Positions 1 through 9,532 are shown, counted from the stretch's first letter. The stretch is DNA of 64,000 nt from Salinibacterium sp. G-O1 (GCF_030063305.1 NZ_JASISV010000003.1:300850-364849); one strand, 5' to 3'. Translations and numbers: made by a program. Notes: generated from the letters alone by a model not told the origin.

Positions 1-145
1 GCGCGAGACCGAGCTTTACCGCCTCAGGGCAGCCGCCGATGCGGACGCCGCCACCCAGCCGGACGACGCAAGCGCCTCCCGCGCCAGGGCGGCCGCCGTC
101 GAGATCGTGCCGATGGTCGACCTGGGCGCCACCGCGCACCACTAA
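1..145 (+). CDS. C-terminal end of a protein, possibly glycerol facilitator GlpF (partial)
   Basis: An open frame enters from the left edge and stops at TAA 143-145, giving a 47-residue hydrophilic Ala/Asp-rich tail that ends in VDLGATAHH. The frame is the only one open with good GC at third positions. It lies 42 bp before glpK in the same direction. In actinobacteria glpF (an aquaporin-family glycerol channel) often precedes glpK, and a variable cytoplasmic tail would look like this. The identity rests on position only, because no channel motif lies inside the window. Confidence 0.5.
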   Translation, partial: RETELYRLRAAADADAATQPDDASASRARAAAVEIVPMVDLGATAHH

Positions 146-187
146 CGCGCGACACCACATACACGCTCAACGGAGAGATAAGAACTT

Positions 188-1705
188 ATGCAGAAGTACG
201 TGATGTCGATCGACCAGGGAACCACGAGTTCCCGGGCAGTGGTGTTCGATCACTCCGGAGAGATCGTCTCCGTCGGCCAGCTCGAGCACGAGCAGATCTT
301 CCCCCGCGCCGGGTGGGTCGAGCACGACCCGCTCGAGATCTGGGCGAAGGTGCGGGAGGCGACCGGCATCGCCCTCACCCGGGGCAACCTGACCTCAGAC
401 GACCTCGTAGCCGTGGGCATCACCAACCAGCGTGAGACGACGGTGGTGTGGAACCGGCACACGGGCGTCCCGGTCACCAATGCCATCGTCTGGCAAGACA
501 CCCGCACCCAGAAGATCGTCGAGACACTCGCCGGCGAGCACGGCCCCGATCGCTACAAGAAGATCGTCGGGCTGCCGCTGGCCACCTACTTCGCCGGCCC
601 GAAGATCGCGTGGATCCTCGAGTTCATCGACGGCGCCCGCCAGGCGGCCGAGAAGGGCGAGCTGCTGTTCGGCACGATGGACACCTGGCTGCTGTGGAAC
701 ATGACGGGCGGCACCGAAGGTGGCATCCACGTCACGGACGTCACCAACGCGTCGCGCACGATGCTCATGGATCTCGACACCCTGCAGTGGCGCGAGGACA
801 TCGCCGCAGACATGGGCATCCCGATGTCGATGCTGCCCGAGATCAGGTCGTCGTCCGAGGTGTACGGCGTGGGTCGCCAGCACGGGATGCTTCCGGGTGT
901 GCCGATCGCGGGCATCCTGGGCGACCAGCAGGCGGCCACCTTCGGCCAGGCGTGCTTCAGCGAGGGCATGGCGAAGAACACCTACGGCACCGGCAATTTT
1001 CTGCTGTTGAACACGGGCACGCGTCGCGTCGACAGCACCAACGGCCTGCTTACTACTGTCTGCTACAAGATCGGCGACGCCCCCCAGGTCTACGCGCTCG
1101 AGGGCTCCATCGCCGTCACGGGCTCTCTCGTGCAGTGGCTGCGCGACAACCTCGGCATGTTCGCCGATGCGCCGGACATCGAGAAGCTGGCCCGCGAGGT
1201 CGACGACAACGGCGGCGCCTACTTCGTGCCGGCCTTCTCCGGCCTGTTCGCACCATATTGGCGACCGGATGCCCGAGGCGCGCTGCTCGGACTGACCCGG
1301 TACGTCACCAAGAACCACATCGCCCGTGCCGCGCTCGAGGCAACCGCGTTCCAGACCCGTGAGGTGATGGACGCGATGAACGCGGACGCGGGGGTGGACC
1401 TCGCCGAACTTCGGGTCGACGGGGGAATGGTCGCCAACGAACTGCTCATGCAGTTCCAGGCCGACCAGCTCGGGGTGGATGTCATCCGCCCCCGTGTCAC
1501 CGAGACCACAGCTCTCGGTGCTGCGTTTGCTGCCGGAATCGCCGTCGGCTTCTGGAAGGGGCAGCAGGACGTCATCGATATTTGGACGGAAGGAAAGCGA
1601 TGGACGCCCGAGATGCCCGGATTTGAGAGAGACCAGCTCTACCGGAATTGGAAGAAAGCCGTGACCAAGACCATGGGCTGGGTCGACGACGACGTGGAAA
1701 TCTAG
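188..1705 (+). CDS. glpK: Glycerol kinase
   Basis: This cytoplasmic enzyme phosphorylates glycerol with ATP to sn-glycerol 3-phosphate, the entry step of glycerol catabolism. The 505-residue length is normal for the FGGY carbohydrate kinase family. The N-terminal phosphate-binding segment [12 protein letters not shown] (residues 9-20), the WVEHDP motif, the WQDTRT motif near residue 102, the GTGNFLL loop and the late DGGMVAN motif are all present and intact. The ATG is preceded by a purine-rich stretch (ggagagataag). It follows a probable glpF end and is followed 12 bp later by a membrane hydrolase gene, so the three may form one transcript. Confidence 0.97.
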   Translation: MQKYVMSIDQGTTSSRAVVFDHSGEIVSVGQLEHEQIFPRAGWVEHDPLEIWAKVREATGIALTRGNLTSDDLVAVGITNQRETTVVWNRHTGVPVTNAIVWQDTRTQKIVETLAGEHGPDRYKKIVGLPLATYFAGPKIAWILEFIDGARQAAEKGELLFGTMDTWLLWNMTGGTEGGIHVTDVTNASRTMLMDLDTLQWREDIAADMGIPMSMLPEIRSSSEVYGVGRQHGMLPGVPIAGILGDQQAATFGQACFSEGMAKNTYGTGNFLLLNTGTRRVDSTNGLLTTVCYKIGDAPQVYALEGSIAVTGSLVQWLRDNLGMFADAPDIEKLAREVDDNGGAYFVPAFSGLFAPYWRPDARGALLGLTRYVTKNHIARAALEATAFQTREVMDAMNADAGVDLAELRVDGGMVANELLMQFQADQLGVDVIRPRVTETTALGAAFAAGIAVGFWKGQQDVIDIWTEGKRWTPEMPGFERDQLYRNWKKAVTKTMGWVDDDVEI

Positions 1706-1717
1706 AGGAATTTTGCA

Positions 1718-3583
1718 ATGACCCAATCACAAAGGAGTGGAATGAAACCCGCACTGTATAAAAAGAACAAGTTCTGGCTGGCCTTATCGCTGGTGTTGGT
1801 GCTGCTGTCTGCGGTCGGGGCATCCCTCGTCCAGACCTCGGCGTACACCATCACGGTCAAGGACATGAGCTGGGAGACCTCCACCGGTGAGTCGCTCAGC
1901 GCGCTGCTCTACAAGCCGAATGGCGTGTCCGCCGACAACCCTGCCCCCGCGATCATCGTCTCCCACGGGTGGTGGAACAACAAGGAGATGCAGGATGCCA
2001 ACTTCGTCGAGCTCGCTCGTCGCGGCTACGTCGTGGTCTCCATCGACATGTACGGCCACGGTGACTCCGACTACCTGGTGAACTCAGATATCACCGCCGG
2101 TGGTACCGGAATGTACGACGCGGTCAAGCTGGTCGCAAACCTGCCGTACGTGGAGCAGGACAAGATCGGTGTCTCAGGTCACTCGAACGGTGCGCGTGCT
2201 GCGAACTTCTCGATCCCGCTGGATGACGCGGCAGACAAGCCGCTCATCGCCGCAGTGCTGCTCGTCGACAACGACGGTGTCTACACCGACGCCGACGGTG
2301 CGTACACGAACGTGTACGGCACCCGCGATGTCGGAATCGTCGCCGACCAGTACGACGAGTTCTTCTTCCGCAGCTACAGCCCTGAGGGAGCGGTTCTCAC
2401 CCCGCCGCGCGAGTACATCGACACCCCGAACGCCCAGTCGTTCCTGAACTTCGGCGCCGAGGGCACAGAGACCCGCGAGGCCGGCACGTTCTACGACGAC
2501 AAGGTCGACGGCAAGGATGCATTCCGCGTCGTCTACACCCCGGCCGAAACTCACCCGTGGGGAACCATCTCGAAGACGACCGTCGCCAGCCAGATCGAGT
2601 TCTTCAACGAGGCGTTCGGTGCGCCGAACCCCATCGCGTCCGGAAGCCAGATCTGGCAGGTCAAGGAAGCCTTCACGACCCTGGGAATCATCGGTTTCTG
2701 GATCTTCGTGCTCGCCTTCGCTCGCGCCATGCTTCACACGCGCGCTTTCGCCGGCTTGCGGATCGCAGAACCCCGCGCCATCGTCGCCAACACCCGCAAG
2801 GGCCTGACCTGGTTCTGGGGCGGTCTGGTTGTTCTCGCCTTCATCTCGGGCGCCAGCTGGGTGCTGATGAGCCAGACGCCGTGGATTCAGGGAATCGCGT
2901 TCAACGCGACGCCGACCATCTTCACCCAGGGTGCCGTGTTCTTCGTGGCGCTATGGGCCTTGATCAACGCCGTCGCAGTGGCCATCGTGCTCGCGGTCTC
3001 GTACTTCGCGTACGGCCGCAAGAACGGTATGGATCTGCGCGCTGCCGGACTGCTGCCGGGATGGCGCACGTTCTTCCACGGCATCGGTCTCGCCGCCGTG
3101 GTGGTGGCCGCCTCGTTCAGCCTCGTCTTCATCGTCGACTACTTCTTCAAGACCGACTTCCGGTTCTGGGTTATCGCGATCAAGGCGTTCGGTCCTGACA
3201 AGCTGTGGATCGCGCTGCTCTACGTGCCGTTCTTCCTGGCGTACTTCGTGGCAAGCTCCGTCGCGGTCAACGTCTTCAACCGGTTCACGATTCGTGGCAA
3301 GGAGTGGGGCAACACGGCGGCGATCGCACTGTTTACCGCTCTCGCGGCGATCGTGCTCGTCATCGTGCAGTACATGACGTTCTTCATCACGGGTCAGACC
3401 ATCCCGGGCTTCGGCGGCATCTTCAGCATCTGGCTGTTCCCCGTCATCCTGATCCTGATCCTGACGGTCGTCATCTCGCGCAAGCTCTACCGCGTCACCG
3501 GAAACCCGTACATCGCGGGCTTCATCAACGCCGCGATCGTGACCATCATCTCGGTCACGAACACGTTGACGGTTACGTACTAA
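1718..3583 (+). CDS. Alpha/beta hydrolase fused to a multi-pass membrane domain
   Basis: The 621-residue protein starts with a signal-anchor helix (about residues 17-36). It continues with an extracytoplasmic alpha/beta hydrolase domain (about 45-310) with an oxyanion-type SHGWW segment and a GHSNGA nucleophile elbow, and ends with about seven hydrophobic helices (about 325-615). The hydrolase part resembles dienelactone-hydrolase/acyl-peptidase folds, and the substrate is unknown. Two starts are possible. ATG 1718 has AGAGGA nine bases upstream; ATG 1742 has AAGGAG four bases upstream and would shorten the protein by 8 residues. It is only 12 bp after glpK, so it is probably co-transcribed, but a role in glycerol or lipid metabolism is only inferred. 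Confidence 0.8.
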   Translation: MTQSQRSGMKPALYKKNKFWLALSLVLVLLSAVGASLVQTSAYTITVKDMSWETSTGESLSALLYKPNGVSADNPAPAIIVSHGWWNNKEMQDANFVELARRGYVVVSIDMYGHGDSDYLVNSDITAGGTGMYDAVKLVANLPYVEQDKIGVSGHSNGARAANFSIPLDDAADKPLIAAVLLVDNDGVYTDADGAYTNVYGTRDVGIVADQYDEFFFRSYSPEGAVLTPPREYIDTPNAQSFLNFGAEGTETREAGTFYDDKVDGKDAFRVVYTPAETHPWGTISKTTVASQIEFFNEAFGAPNPIASGSQIWQVKEAFTTLGIIGFWIFVLAFARAMLHTRAFAGLRIAEPRAIVANTRKGLTWFWGGLVVLAFISGASWVLMSQTPWIQGIAFNATPTIFTQGAVFFVALWALINAVAVAIVLAVSYFAYGRKNGMDLRAAGLLPGWRTFFHGIGLAAVVVAASFSLVFIVDYFFKTDFRFWVIAIKAFGPDKLWIALLYVPFFLAYFVASSVAVNVFNRFTIRGKEWGNTAAIALFTALAAIVLVIVQYMTFFITGQTIPGFGGIFSIWLFPVILILILTVVISRKLYRVTGNPYIAGFINAAIVTIISVTNTLTVTY

Positions 3584-3619
3584 CCTTCAGCCGGTCGTGG
3601 TGGCCGGTTGATGACAGGA

Positions 3620-3649
3620 GGCCTCGGCCCGCTCACGCGGGTCGGGGCC
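3620..3649 (+). terminator. Rho-independent-like hairpin after the membrane hydrolase gene
   Basis: Twelve-base arms (GGCCTCGGCCCG and CGGGTCGGGGCC, two G-T wobbles) flank a 6-base loop and are followed by a short T-containing stretch. It lies 37 bp after the stop codon of the hydrolase gene and fits the end of a glpK transcript. Confidence 0.65.
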
Positions 3650-3726
3650 TTCGTCGTGTGGAATAGGGGAGCGGCCTCCGCGGTTGTCAGGAACGATACA
3701 TTTGCATAGAAACTTTGGGAGCGACG

Positions 3727-4758
3727 ATGGCACAGCAGATTGAGTTCGGATTAGACACCTTCGGAGACGTCACGATGGACCTGGATGGTGCCGCGGTGAG
3801 CCAGGCGCAGGTCATCCGAAATCTGGTGTCTGAGGCGGTGCTGGCCGACGAACTCGGCATCGACTTCATCGGGCTCGGTGAGCATCACCGGCAGGATTTC
3901 GCGGTCTCGGCCCCCGAGGTCGTGCTCGCCGCCATCGCCTCCGTCACAAAGAACATCCATCTCGGGTCGGCCGTCACAGTGCTCAGTTCTGATGACCCGA
4001 TCCGGGTGTACCAGCGTTTCGCTACCGTCGACGCGCTCTCGAACGGCCGCGCCGAGGTCATCCTGGGGCGCGGATCGTTCACCGAGTCCTTTCCCCTGTT
4101 CGGCTTCGATCTCAGCCGTTACGAGCAGCTCTTCGAGGAGAAGCTCGACCTGTTCTCCGAGCTGCTGAAAGAGCAACCCGTCACCTGGAGCGGCGAGCTG
4201 CGCCCGCCGCTCACCGAGCAGAACGTCTACCCGCGTACCGAGGGTGGTCACATCAAGACGTGGATCGGAGTTGGCGGCAGCCCCGAATCGGTGGTGCGGG
4301 CCGCGCGCTACGGCATGCCGCTGGTGCTGGCCATCATCGGGGGAGACCCCGCCCGCTTCGCGCCATACGTCGACCTGTTCCACCGTGCGCTCGCCCAGCT
4401 CGAGAAGCCAGACCTGCCGATCGCCGTGCACTCGCCCGGCTTCATCGCCGACACCGACGACGAGGCGGCCGAGCAGTACTGGTCGCACCACAAGGTCATG
4501 CGCGACCGCATCGGTGCCGAGCGTGGCTGGCCGGAGACGAGCACAGCCGAGTACGCGGGCGAGATCGAGCATGGTTCGCTGTACCTCGGTTCACCCGAGA
4601 CCGTCGCCCGCAAACTGGCGACGACGATCTCGACTCTCGGCATCCAGCGCTTCGACCTCAAGTACAGCGCCGGCACCCTTCCGCACGAGCTGATGATGCA
4701 CTCGATCGAGCTCTACGGGTCGAAGGTCATCCCGATGGTCAAAGACATGCTGGCCTAG
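3727..4758 (+). CDS. LLM-class flavin-dependent monooxygenase (luciferase-like)
   Basis: The 343-residue protein has the bacterial-luciferase TIM-barrel pattern: the N-terminal IEFGLDTFGD strand, GLGEHHRQDF around residue 50, the conserved LGSAVTVLSSDDPIRVYQ region, the GRAEVILGRGSF flavin-binding stretch and a late GSPETVARKL segment. It belongs to the Atu2307/SP_0267-like LLM branch, whose natural substrates are mostly unknown. An upstream TTG (3715) is in frame, but ATG 3727 sits 4 bases after GGGAG and is preferred. Its stop codon overlaps the stop of the convergent lipoprotein gene in a shared CTAG. Confidence 0.87.
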   Translation: MAQQIEFGLDTFGDVTMDLDGAAVSQAQVIRNLVSEAVLADELGIDFIGLGEHHRQDFAVSAPEVVLAAIASVTKNIHLGSAVTVLSSDDPIRVYQRFATVDALSNGRAEVILGRGSFTESFPLFGFDLSRYEQLFEEKLDLFSELLKEQPVTWSGELRPPLTEQNVYPRTEGGHIKTWIGVGGSPESVVRAARYGMPLVLAIIGGDPARFAPYVDLFHRALAQLEKPDLPIAVHSPGFIADTDDEAAEQYWSHHKVMRDRIGAERGWPETSTAEYAGEIEHGSLYLGSPETVARKLATTISTLGIQRFDLKYSAGTLPHELMMHSIELYGSKVIPMVKDMLA

Positions 4759-5591
4759 GCCTTCCTGGTGCGTCGCCTGACGATCACCACGATGACCAGG
4801 GCGATGAGCCCCAGGAAGACCAGCCACGGCAGCGCCACACCGAGGGCCACCAGCAGACCGGCGAAGAATGCCACGAATGATGCCCAGCCTGCGGCGATCC
4901 CATCGAAGAAGTTGTCGGGATCAGGGGTGGGCGCGATGAACTCCGAGATCAGGTTCACCGTGATCGTCGAGAGGCTGACCTGGTCTGCGTAATAGCGACG
5001 CTGGCTTTCCATGCTCTCCAGCTGGGCCTGCCGGTCTGAGATCGCGGTCTCGAGGGTGATCAGGTTCTCGGTGTCGGTGGCCGTCGACAGCAGGGCGAGC
5101 AGGCGGTCGACGGATGCCGACATCGCCTTGATCCTGGCGTCAAGATCCTGGGTCTCCATGGTCACATCCGCGGAGTTCAGCGACACCTCCTGCACGGCGC
5201 CCAGTGCCCTCAGCTTGTCGAGGGTGGCGGTGAGGGTGCTCGACGGGATGCGCAGGGTGAGGGTGGCGCTGCCGGCGTTGCCGTTGACGGGAGCGGATTC
5301 GGAGCGGCCGTCGACCCGGCCTCCAGACTGCTCGACGATGCGCACGGCCTCTGCCGCGGCATCCACCGGCTTATCGACCGTGATGGTGACGTATCCGGTG
5401 GTGATGACCTGGCGGGGCGACTCTGCGATCGAGTCTGACACCATCTTGTCGCCCTCGACGGAGATCATGGGCGCGCCTTCGCTCGACATCGAGCCGCCGC
5501 TTTGGTCGCTGGCGCCGGAGTTTGCTGTGCACCCCGCCAAGGCAAGAGTGGCCAGGATTGCTGCTGCTGGGAAGATCAGTATTCGCCTCAT
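4755..5591 (-). CDS. DUF4349 lipoprotein
   Basis: The 278-residue protein has a lipoprotein signal peptide ending in the lipobox LAGC (Cys20), a Ser/Gly-rich linker and a DUF4349 domain. That domain contains a YVTITV strand, the EQSGGRVDGRSE segment and a coiled-coil-prone middle (about residues 135-200). A C-terminal transmembrane helix (about 240-268) ends in RRRTRKA. The family is found on the cell surface of many bacteria and its molecular role is unknown. The ATG at 5591 lacks a Shine-Dalgarno sequence but has TACGGT six bases upstream, which suggests a leaderless mRNA. Confidence 0.87.
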   Translation of the reverse strand: MRRILIFPAAAILATLALAGCTANSGASDQSGGSMSSEGAPMISVEGDKMVSDSIAESPRQVITTGYVTITVDKPVDAAAEAVRIVEQSGGRVDGRSESAPVNGNAGSATLTLRIPSSTLTATLDKLRALGAVQEVSLNSADVTMETQDLDARIKAMSASVDRLLALLSTATDTENLITLETAISDRQAQLESMESQRRYYADQVSLSTITVNLISEFIAPTPDPDNFFDGIAAGWASFVAFFAGLLVALGVALPWLVFLGLIALVIVVIVRRRTRKA

Positions 5592-5597
5592 GGCATC

Positions 5598-5603
5598 ACC
5601 GTA
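5598..5603 (-). promoter_or_regulatory. -10 element (leaderless) of the DUF4349 gene
   Basis: TACGGT on the minus strand ends six bases before the ATG at 5591. This is the spacing expected if transcription begins at the start codon. No Shine-Dalgarno sequence is present. Confidence 0.45.
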
Positions 5604-5684
5604 CTGAGGCGGCGCGGAAGGTACTACCCAACGTTTTTGCCGATTCGAGCGTCACCTGTCGGGGCGAGATGGCCCGCCGTGACG

Positions 5685-6392
5685 CTAGGCGGCCAGAGCG
5701 AGCGCGATAACCGAGCCGTTGAAGACGACGTGTGCGGTGATCGCGCCACCGAGCCTATTGGTGGTGACTGCCAGAGCGCCCGCTCCGAGCGCGAACAGGA
5801 ACGTTGACAAGCCGATGGTAAGAGCTGACGCGGCCGTCGAGGTGCCGAGGACGTGCATCAGGGCGAAAACGAGCGAGCTGATGACCACCGCAATCGACTT
5901 GGAGGTTGCTGTGTCTCCTCGGAGGGCACCGAGAACGGTGCCCCGGAAGAACATCTCCTCGATCACAGGCCCGAGTACGAGCGGTGCGATGAAGGCAGTC
6001 AATGCGAAAAAGACGATAGCGCCGGCGCTGTTATCTGCCGGGCTGCCGAGGTAGCTGGATCCCGTCGTCCCGTACACCGTCAGATCGATCCCGGTTGAGA
6101 TCGCCCGCGCCAGAAGGCCGACGCTAAGTCCCCACAGCCCGTCGATCCAACGAAACCGGAATGGGATCGCAGCCCCCGTGCGGCCCACAATCACAATGGC
6201 TATGACGAGAGGCGCCCAGAACACGAGGTAGCTGAGCGACTCGATCGCGAATCGGTCGGTCACCACACTTGAGCTGTGCAGCGCAGTAAGAAGGGCCGAC
6301 AGCAGAACCGCTGATACCAACGCCAGCAGGGCCACCGCAACGGCGCGGGGGCTATTCGCCGGGCGTGCGGTCTCAGCCTCGGTGCGTTGCAT
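5685..6392 (-). CDS. CPBP family intramembrane metalloprotease
   Basis: The 235-residue polytopic membrane protein carries the CPBP/Abi (Rce1-like) signature: an EEMFFRG glutamate-pair motif, a following ALMHVLG histidine motif and a final HVVFNG motif, in the order needed to bind zinc in the membrane. Such proteins process prenylated or membrane substrates or confer bacteriocin immunity; the substrate here is unknown. The open frame extends upstream to 6518 without good coding character. The second of two consecutive ATGs (6392) is chosen because TATTCT ends exactly six bases upstream. Confidence 0.83.
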   Translation of the reverse strand: MQRTEAETARPANSPRAVAVALLALVSAVLLSALLTALHSSSVVTDRFAIESLSYLVFWAPLVIAIVIVGRTGAAIPFRFRWIDGLWGLSVGLLARAISTGIDLTVYGTTGSSYLGSPADNSAGAIVFFALTAFIAPLVLGPVIEEMFFRGTVLGALRGDTATSKSIAVVISSLVFALMHVLGTSTAASALTIGLSTFLFALGAGALAVTTNRLGGAITAHVVFNGSVIALALAA

Positions 6393-6398
6393 CATTCG

Positions 6399-6404
6399 AG
6401 AATA
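6399..6404 (-). promoter_or_regulatory. -10 element (leaderless) of the CPBP protease gene
   Basis: TATTCT on the minus strand lies six bases before ATG 6392 and three before ATG 6395. There is no ribosome-binding site. Confidence 0.45.
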
Positions 6405-6544
6405 GGGGAGCGCGGCGAGTGAGCGAGTTTTTGTCGGAAAACGCTCCTCCTCGCCCTGAACAGATAAATATCTATGACACGATGGTCGCGAGCCTGACGC
6501 CGGTAACCGCGTGGGCATCTCCCATGACTCTGAAAGGCAGCCGC

Positions 6545-7927
6545 GTGGAACTTCGCGACTACATCCGCATCCTCCGCAAGAGTTGGGTGCTGATCGTGCT
6601 TCTCACGCTCGTTGCAGTCTCAGCCGCCGCCGTCTATTCGATAGTGAAGACCCCGGAATACAGCGCGTCGACGCGCGTTTTCGTCTCCAGTCAGTCCGCC
6701 GACTCGACCACGGAGCTGCTTCAGGGCAGCTCATTCACCCAGTCCAGGGTCAAGACCTATTCCTCGCTGGTCACCACGCCGATCGTGCTGCTGCCCGTCA
6801 TCGCCTCACTCGGGTTGGATGTCACGGCCGAAGAGCTGGCGCAACGGGTGAGCGCCTCCGCGCAACTCGACACCACGCTGATCGAGATCAACGTGACCGA
6901 CGAAGATCCCGTGGTCGCGGCGGACATTGCCAATGCCACGTCGCAGAGCCTGACGGCCGTTGTGTCCAAAATCGAAACTACCGAGGGGAGCACCGGCTCG
7001 CCGGTAAAGCTCACGAGGGTCGAAGATGCGACGGTCTCCACCATCCCGGTCAGCCCCAACATTCCGCTGAACATCGCCCTTGGTGCACTGGTCGGACTTG
7101 CCATCGGAGTAGGGCTGGCCGTGTTGCGGGAGGTTCTCGACACCCGGATCCGCAACGAGCGGGACATGGAACAGCTGACCGACACGCCCATCATGGGCGG
7201 GATCGTATTCGACCCCAAGGCCGCCGAACGCCCTCTGATTGTGCAGGTTGACCCCCGCAGCCCACGCGCAGAATCATTCCGCACGCTGCGCACCAACCTG
7301 CAGTTTCTGGAGATCGACGGCGCGCGCAGCTTCGTGGTCACCTCCTCGATCCAGGGTGAAGGCAAGAGCACCACGGCCACCAACCTCGCCATCGCGATGG
7401 CGGATGCAGGCATGCGGGTGCTGCTCGTCGACGCCGACCTGCGCCGTCCGAAGGTGGCCCAATATCTCGACCTTGAGGGCGCGGTGGGGCTGACAGACGT
7501 GCTCATCGGGCAGGCGACTCTTGGCGACACCGTGCAGCGCTGGGGACGCGCATCCCTGTATGTGCTGCCCGCGGGGCAGATCCCGCCCAACCCGAGTGAA
7601 TTGCTGGGATCCAAAGCGATGCAGCAGCTCGTTGTCACAGTTGAAAAAGAGTTCGACGCCGTGATCTTCGATTCGCCGCCACTGCTGCCGGTGACCGATG
7701 CCGCCATCCTGGCCAAGCGTGCGGGCGGCGTGATTCTCGTCGTTGCCGCCGGTTACACGCGCAAGAACCAGGTGGTTGGGGCGTTCGCCGCCCTGCAAAA
7801 TGTCGACGCGCGTGTCTCTGGCGTGGTGCTCACCATGCTGCCCGTTAAGGGGCCAGACGCCTACGGCTACGGCCACTATGGCTACACATACGAAACCCCC
7901 GACAAGAAGACCACACAACGCGCCTAG
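6545..7927 (+). CDS. Polysaccharide co-polymerase / tyrosine autokinase (Wzz-Wzc type)
   Basis: The 460-residue membrane protein controls polymerisation and export of capsule or exopolysaccharide through a BY-kinase cycle. It has an N-terminal Wzz domain between two transmembrane helices (about residues 13-33 and 173-195). A cytoplasmic BY-kinase domain follows, with Walker A SSIQGEGKST (267-276), Walker A' VLLVDADLRRP (292-302) and a Tyr-rich C-terminal tail (YGYGHYGYTYE) for autophosphorylation. The GTG at 6545 is chosen because AAAGG lies eight bases upstream and the protein then begins with the typical MELRDYIRILRK; longer frames start at 6524 or 6365. The cognate phosphatase is the next gene. 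Confidence 0.92.
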   Translation: MELRDYIRILRKSWVLIVLLTLVAVSAAAVYSIVKTPEYSASTRVFVSSQSADSTTELLQGSSFTQSRVKTYSSLVTTPIVLLPVIASLGLDVTAEELAQRVSASAQLDTTLIEINVTDEDPVVAADIANATSQSLTAVVSKIETTEGSTGSPVKLTRVEDATVSTIPVSPNIPLNIALGALVGLAIGVGLAVLREVLDTRIRNERDMEQLTDTPIMGGIVFDPKAAERPLIVQVDPRSPRAESFRTLRTNLQFLEIDGARSFVVTSSIQGEGKSTTATNLAIAMADAGMRVLLVDADLRRPKVAQYLDLEGAVGLTDVLIGQATLGDTVQRWGRASLYVLPAGQIPPNPSELLGSKAMQQLVVTVEKEFDAVIFDSPPLLPVTDAAILAKRAGGVILVVAAGYTRKNQVVGAFAALQNVDARVSGVVLTMLPVKGPDAYGYGHYGYTYETPDKKTTQRA

Positions 7928-7968
7928 CCGTGCCTCTCGGCCAGACGCATGAGTATGGGAGTGAAGAC

Positions 7969-8604
7969 ATGAGCGAGGACGAGCCGTTTCGCATTCTGGT
8001 GGTGTGCACGGGAAATCTCGTGCGGTCGGCGGTGGCAGCCCAACTGCTGAGAGTGCGCCTGGCCGAGCTGGGTGCGGGGATTGCGATCATCGGTGCCGGC
8101 ACGATGGCAACAGAGGGTGATCGCATGCCGGTCGAGGCCGAGCGGGTGTCGATTCGCTATGGCGGTGACCCCGAGGGCCACCGTGCCCATCCACTCACCG
8201 CCGAGCTGGTAGCTGCCGCTGATCTGATTCTGACGGCCGAGCGCGAGCACCGCGCAAAGGTTGTGTCCCTCGCGCCCAAAGCATCGCGAACGACTTTCAC
8301 GCTGAAACAGTTTGCACGTCTCATCCGCTCGCTCGAGGGGGATGCGGCCGCAGCCCAGCCGGTCCGCCCGCCAGCCGTCTCGATCAGAGAGTTGCTGATG
8401 GGGGCGACTGCCGATGCCGCGGACCAGCGAGGGTATCTGCCGCCCCCCGACGATGCGGCACACGACGACATCGCGGACCCGTACCGTCGACCGCAGCAGG
8501 AATACGACAAAGCTGGAGTGGCCATCGACGCCGCGATCACCACCATCGCGAAGGGGCTGCTGGCGCCGGTTCATAGGGCAAGAAGGCGCGACGATGGCAC
8601 GTAG
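7969..8604 (+). CDS. Low-molecular-weight protein tyrosine phosphatase (Wzb-like)
   Basis: The 211-residue protein has the catalytic P-loop CTGNLVRS (C-x5-R) at residues 13-20 and a late DPYRR segment that can supply the general-acid Asp. In exopolysaccharide operons this enzyme dephosphorylates the Tyr tail of the upstream autokinase so that it can cycle. The canonical second Cys of the loop (CRS) is Val here. ATG 7969 has GGGAG eight bases upstream and is preferred to the GTG at 7930. The 3' end overlaps the next gene by 11 bp, which implies translational coupling. Confidence 0.88.
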   Translation: MSEDEPFRILVVCTGNLVRSAVAAQLLRVRLAELGAGIAIIGAGTMATEGDRMPVEAERVSIRYGGDPEGHRAHPLTAELVAAADLILTAEREHRAKVVSLAPKASRTTFTLKQFARLIRSLEGDAAAAQPVRPPAVSIRELLMGATADAADQRGYLPPPDDAAHDDIADPYRRPQQEYDKAGVAIDAAITTIAKGLLAPVHRARRRDDGT

Positions 8605-9532
8605 CGGATCGCGGGAAGGGCAGGGCCGGCGCAGGCCCCGCGCCGTGGTGATCGCGGTCGTGGTGGCGATGTTCGTCATCGTCGACGTCGCCCTCATTGG
8701 CTATGCCGTCATGCGCAGCGACCCACCCAGCCCCGGTGCAACGCCCGGCCCGATCCCGACGTACGGCTCGTCCGATCCGAACACCACCGCACCAACGCCG
8801 ACGGCCGACCCAGTGGCAGTACCGGCCGAGCCTCGCCACCTCGTGGTCACAGGTGCGAGCGCTGGGTGGCGGTCCACTACAGGCACCTGCCAGGGGCAAA
8901 GCGCGGCCGTGGAGTCAACAAACGACGGTGGCGCAACCTGGAAGCACGTAAACCCGCCCGGTGTACACGAGGTGTTGTATTTGTCGGCCAACGCTTCGCT
9001 GGTCACGGTCGTGGCGAAAACGGGTGATGCCTGTGCGCTGGAGGTGCTCAAGAGCTTCACTGGAGGACAGTTTTGGAAGTCCTACCCCGATGAGATTGCC
9101 AGCTACACGTATCTCGATCCCGCCGAGCCCGCGTCTGTGCAGACTCCTGGAGGTTCGGTGAGCGCGCCGTGCGCAGCGATAAAGGAGGTCGAGCGGCGCG
9201 ATGACGCGATACTTGCTGCCTGCGATAACGAACTGTTTGAGAAACCTAATGCCAACGCCGACTGGTCCGTTGCGGCCGTGCCCGGACTGCTGAGTGTCAC
9301 AGTGAGCGATGCTGGCTACACGCTGGCAGTGTCCGGCGATGCCGACTGCGCCGGTGTGTCGATCAAGACCCTGCCGGCCCCCATTGGAACAGGTCCGCCC
9401 GCAGCGGTGGGATGCGTCGAGTTGGAGGTCGCGCCAACGCAGGTAAGCGTCGCGCAGGCGGGGAGCGACGTCTGGCTCTGGACCAGTGACCGCGTATTTG
9501 TGTCATCAGACGGTGGAGCGAGCTGGAGCTGA
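8594..9532 (+). CDS. Membrane-anchored Asp-box (BNR-repeat) protein
   Basis: The 312-residue protein has an Arg-rich cytoplasmic start, one transmembrane helix (about residues 20-42), a Pro/Thr-rich linker (about 45-75) and an extracytoplasmic domain. That domain contains at least two Asp-box hairpins: STNDGGATWKH near residue 103 and SSDGGASWS at the very C-terminus. Asp-boxes mark beta-propellers of sialidase or photosystem-stability-factor type. No sialidase catalytic Arg triad is evident, so a binding or structural role in polysaccharide assembly is more likely. ATG 8594 lies inside the 3' end of the phosphatase gene; the longer frame from 8414 is out-of-frame shadow. Confidence 0.7.
   Translation: MARSGSREGQGRRRPRAVVIAVVVAMFVIVDVALIGYAVMRSDPPSPGATPGPIPTYGSSDPNTTAPTPTADPVAVPAEPRHLVVTGASAGWRSTTGTCQGQSAAVESTNDGGATWKHVNPPGVHEVLYLSANASLVTVVAKTGDACALEVLKSFTGGQFWKSYPDEIASYTYLDPAEPASVQTPGGSVSAPCAAIKEVERRDDAILAACDNELFEKPNANADWSVAAVPGLLSVTVSDAGYTLAVSGDADCAGVSIKTLPAPIGTGPPAAVGCVELEVAPTQVSVAQAGSDVWLWTSDRVFVSSDGGASWS

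Noticed and set aside
395..1726. 443-codon open frame antisense to glpK
   Set aside because: Shadow frame caused by codon bias; no recognisable protein features, while glpK is complete.
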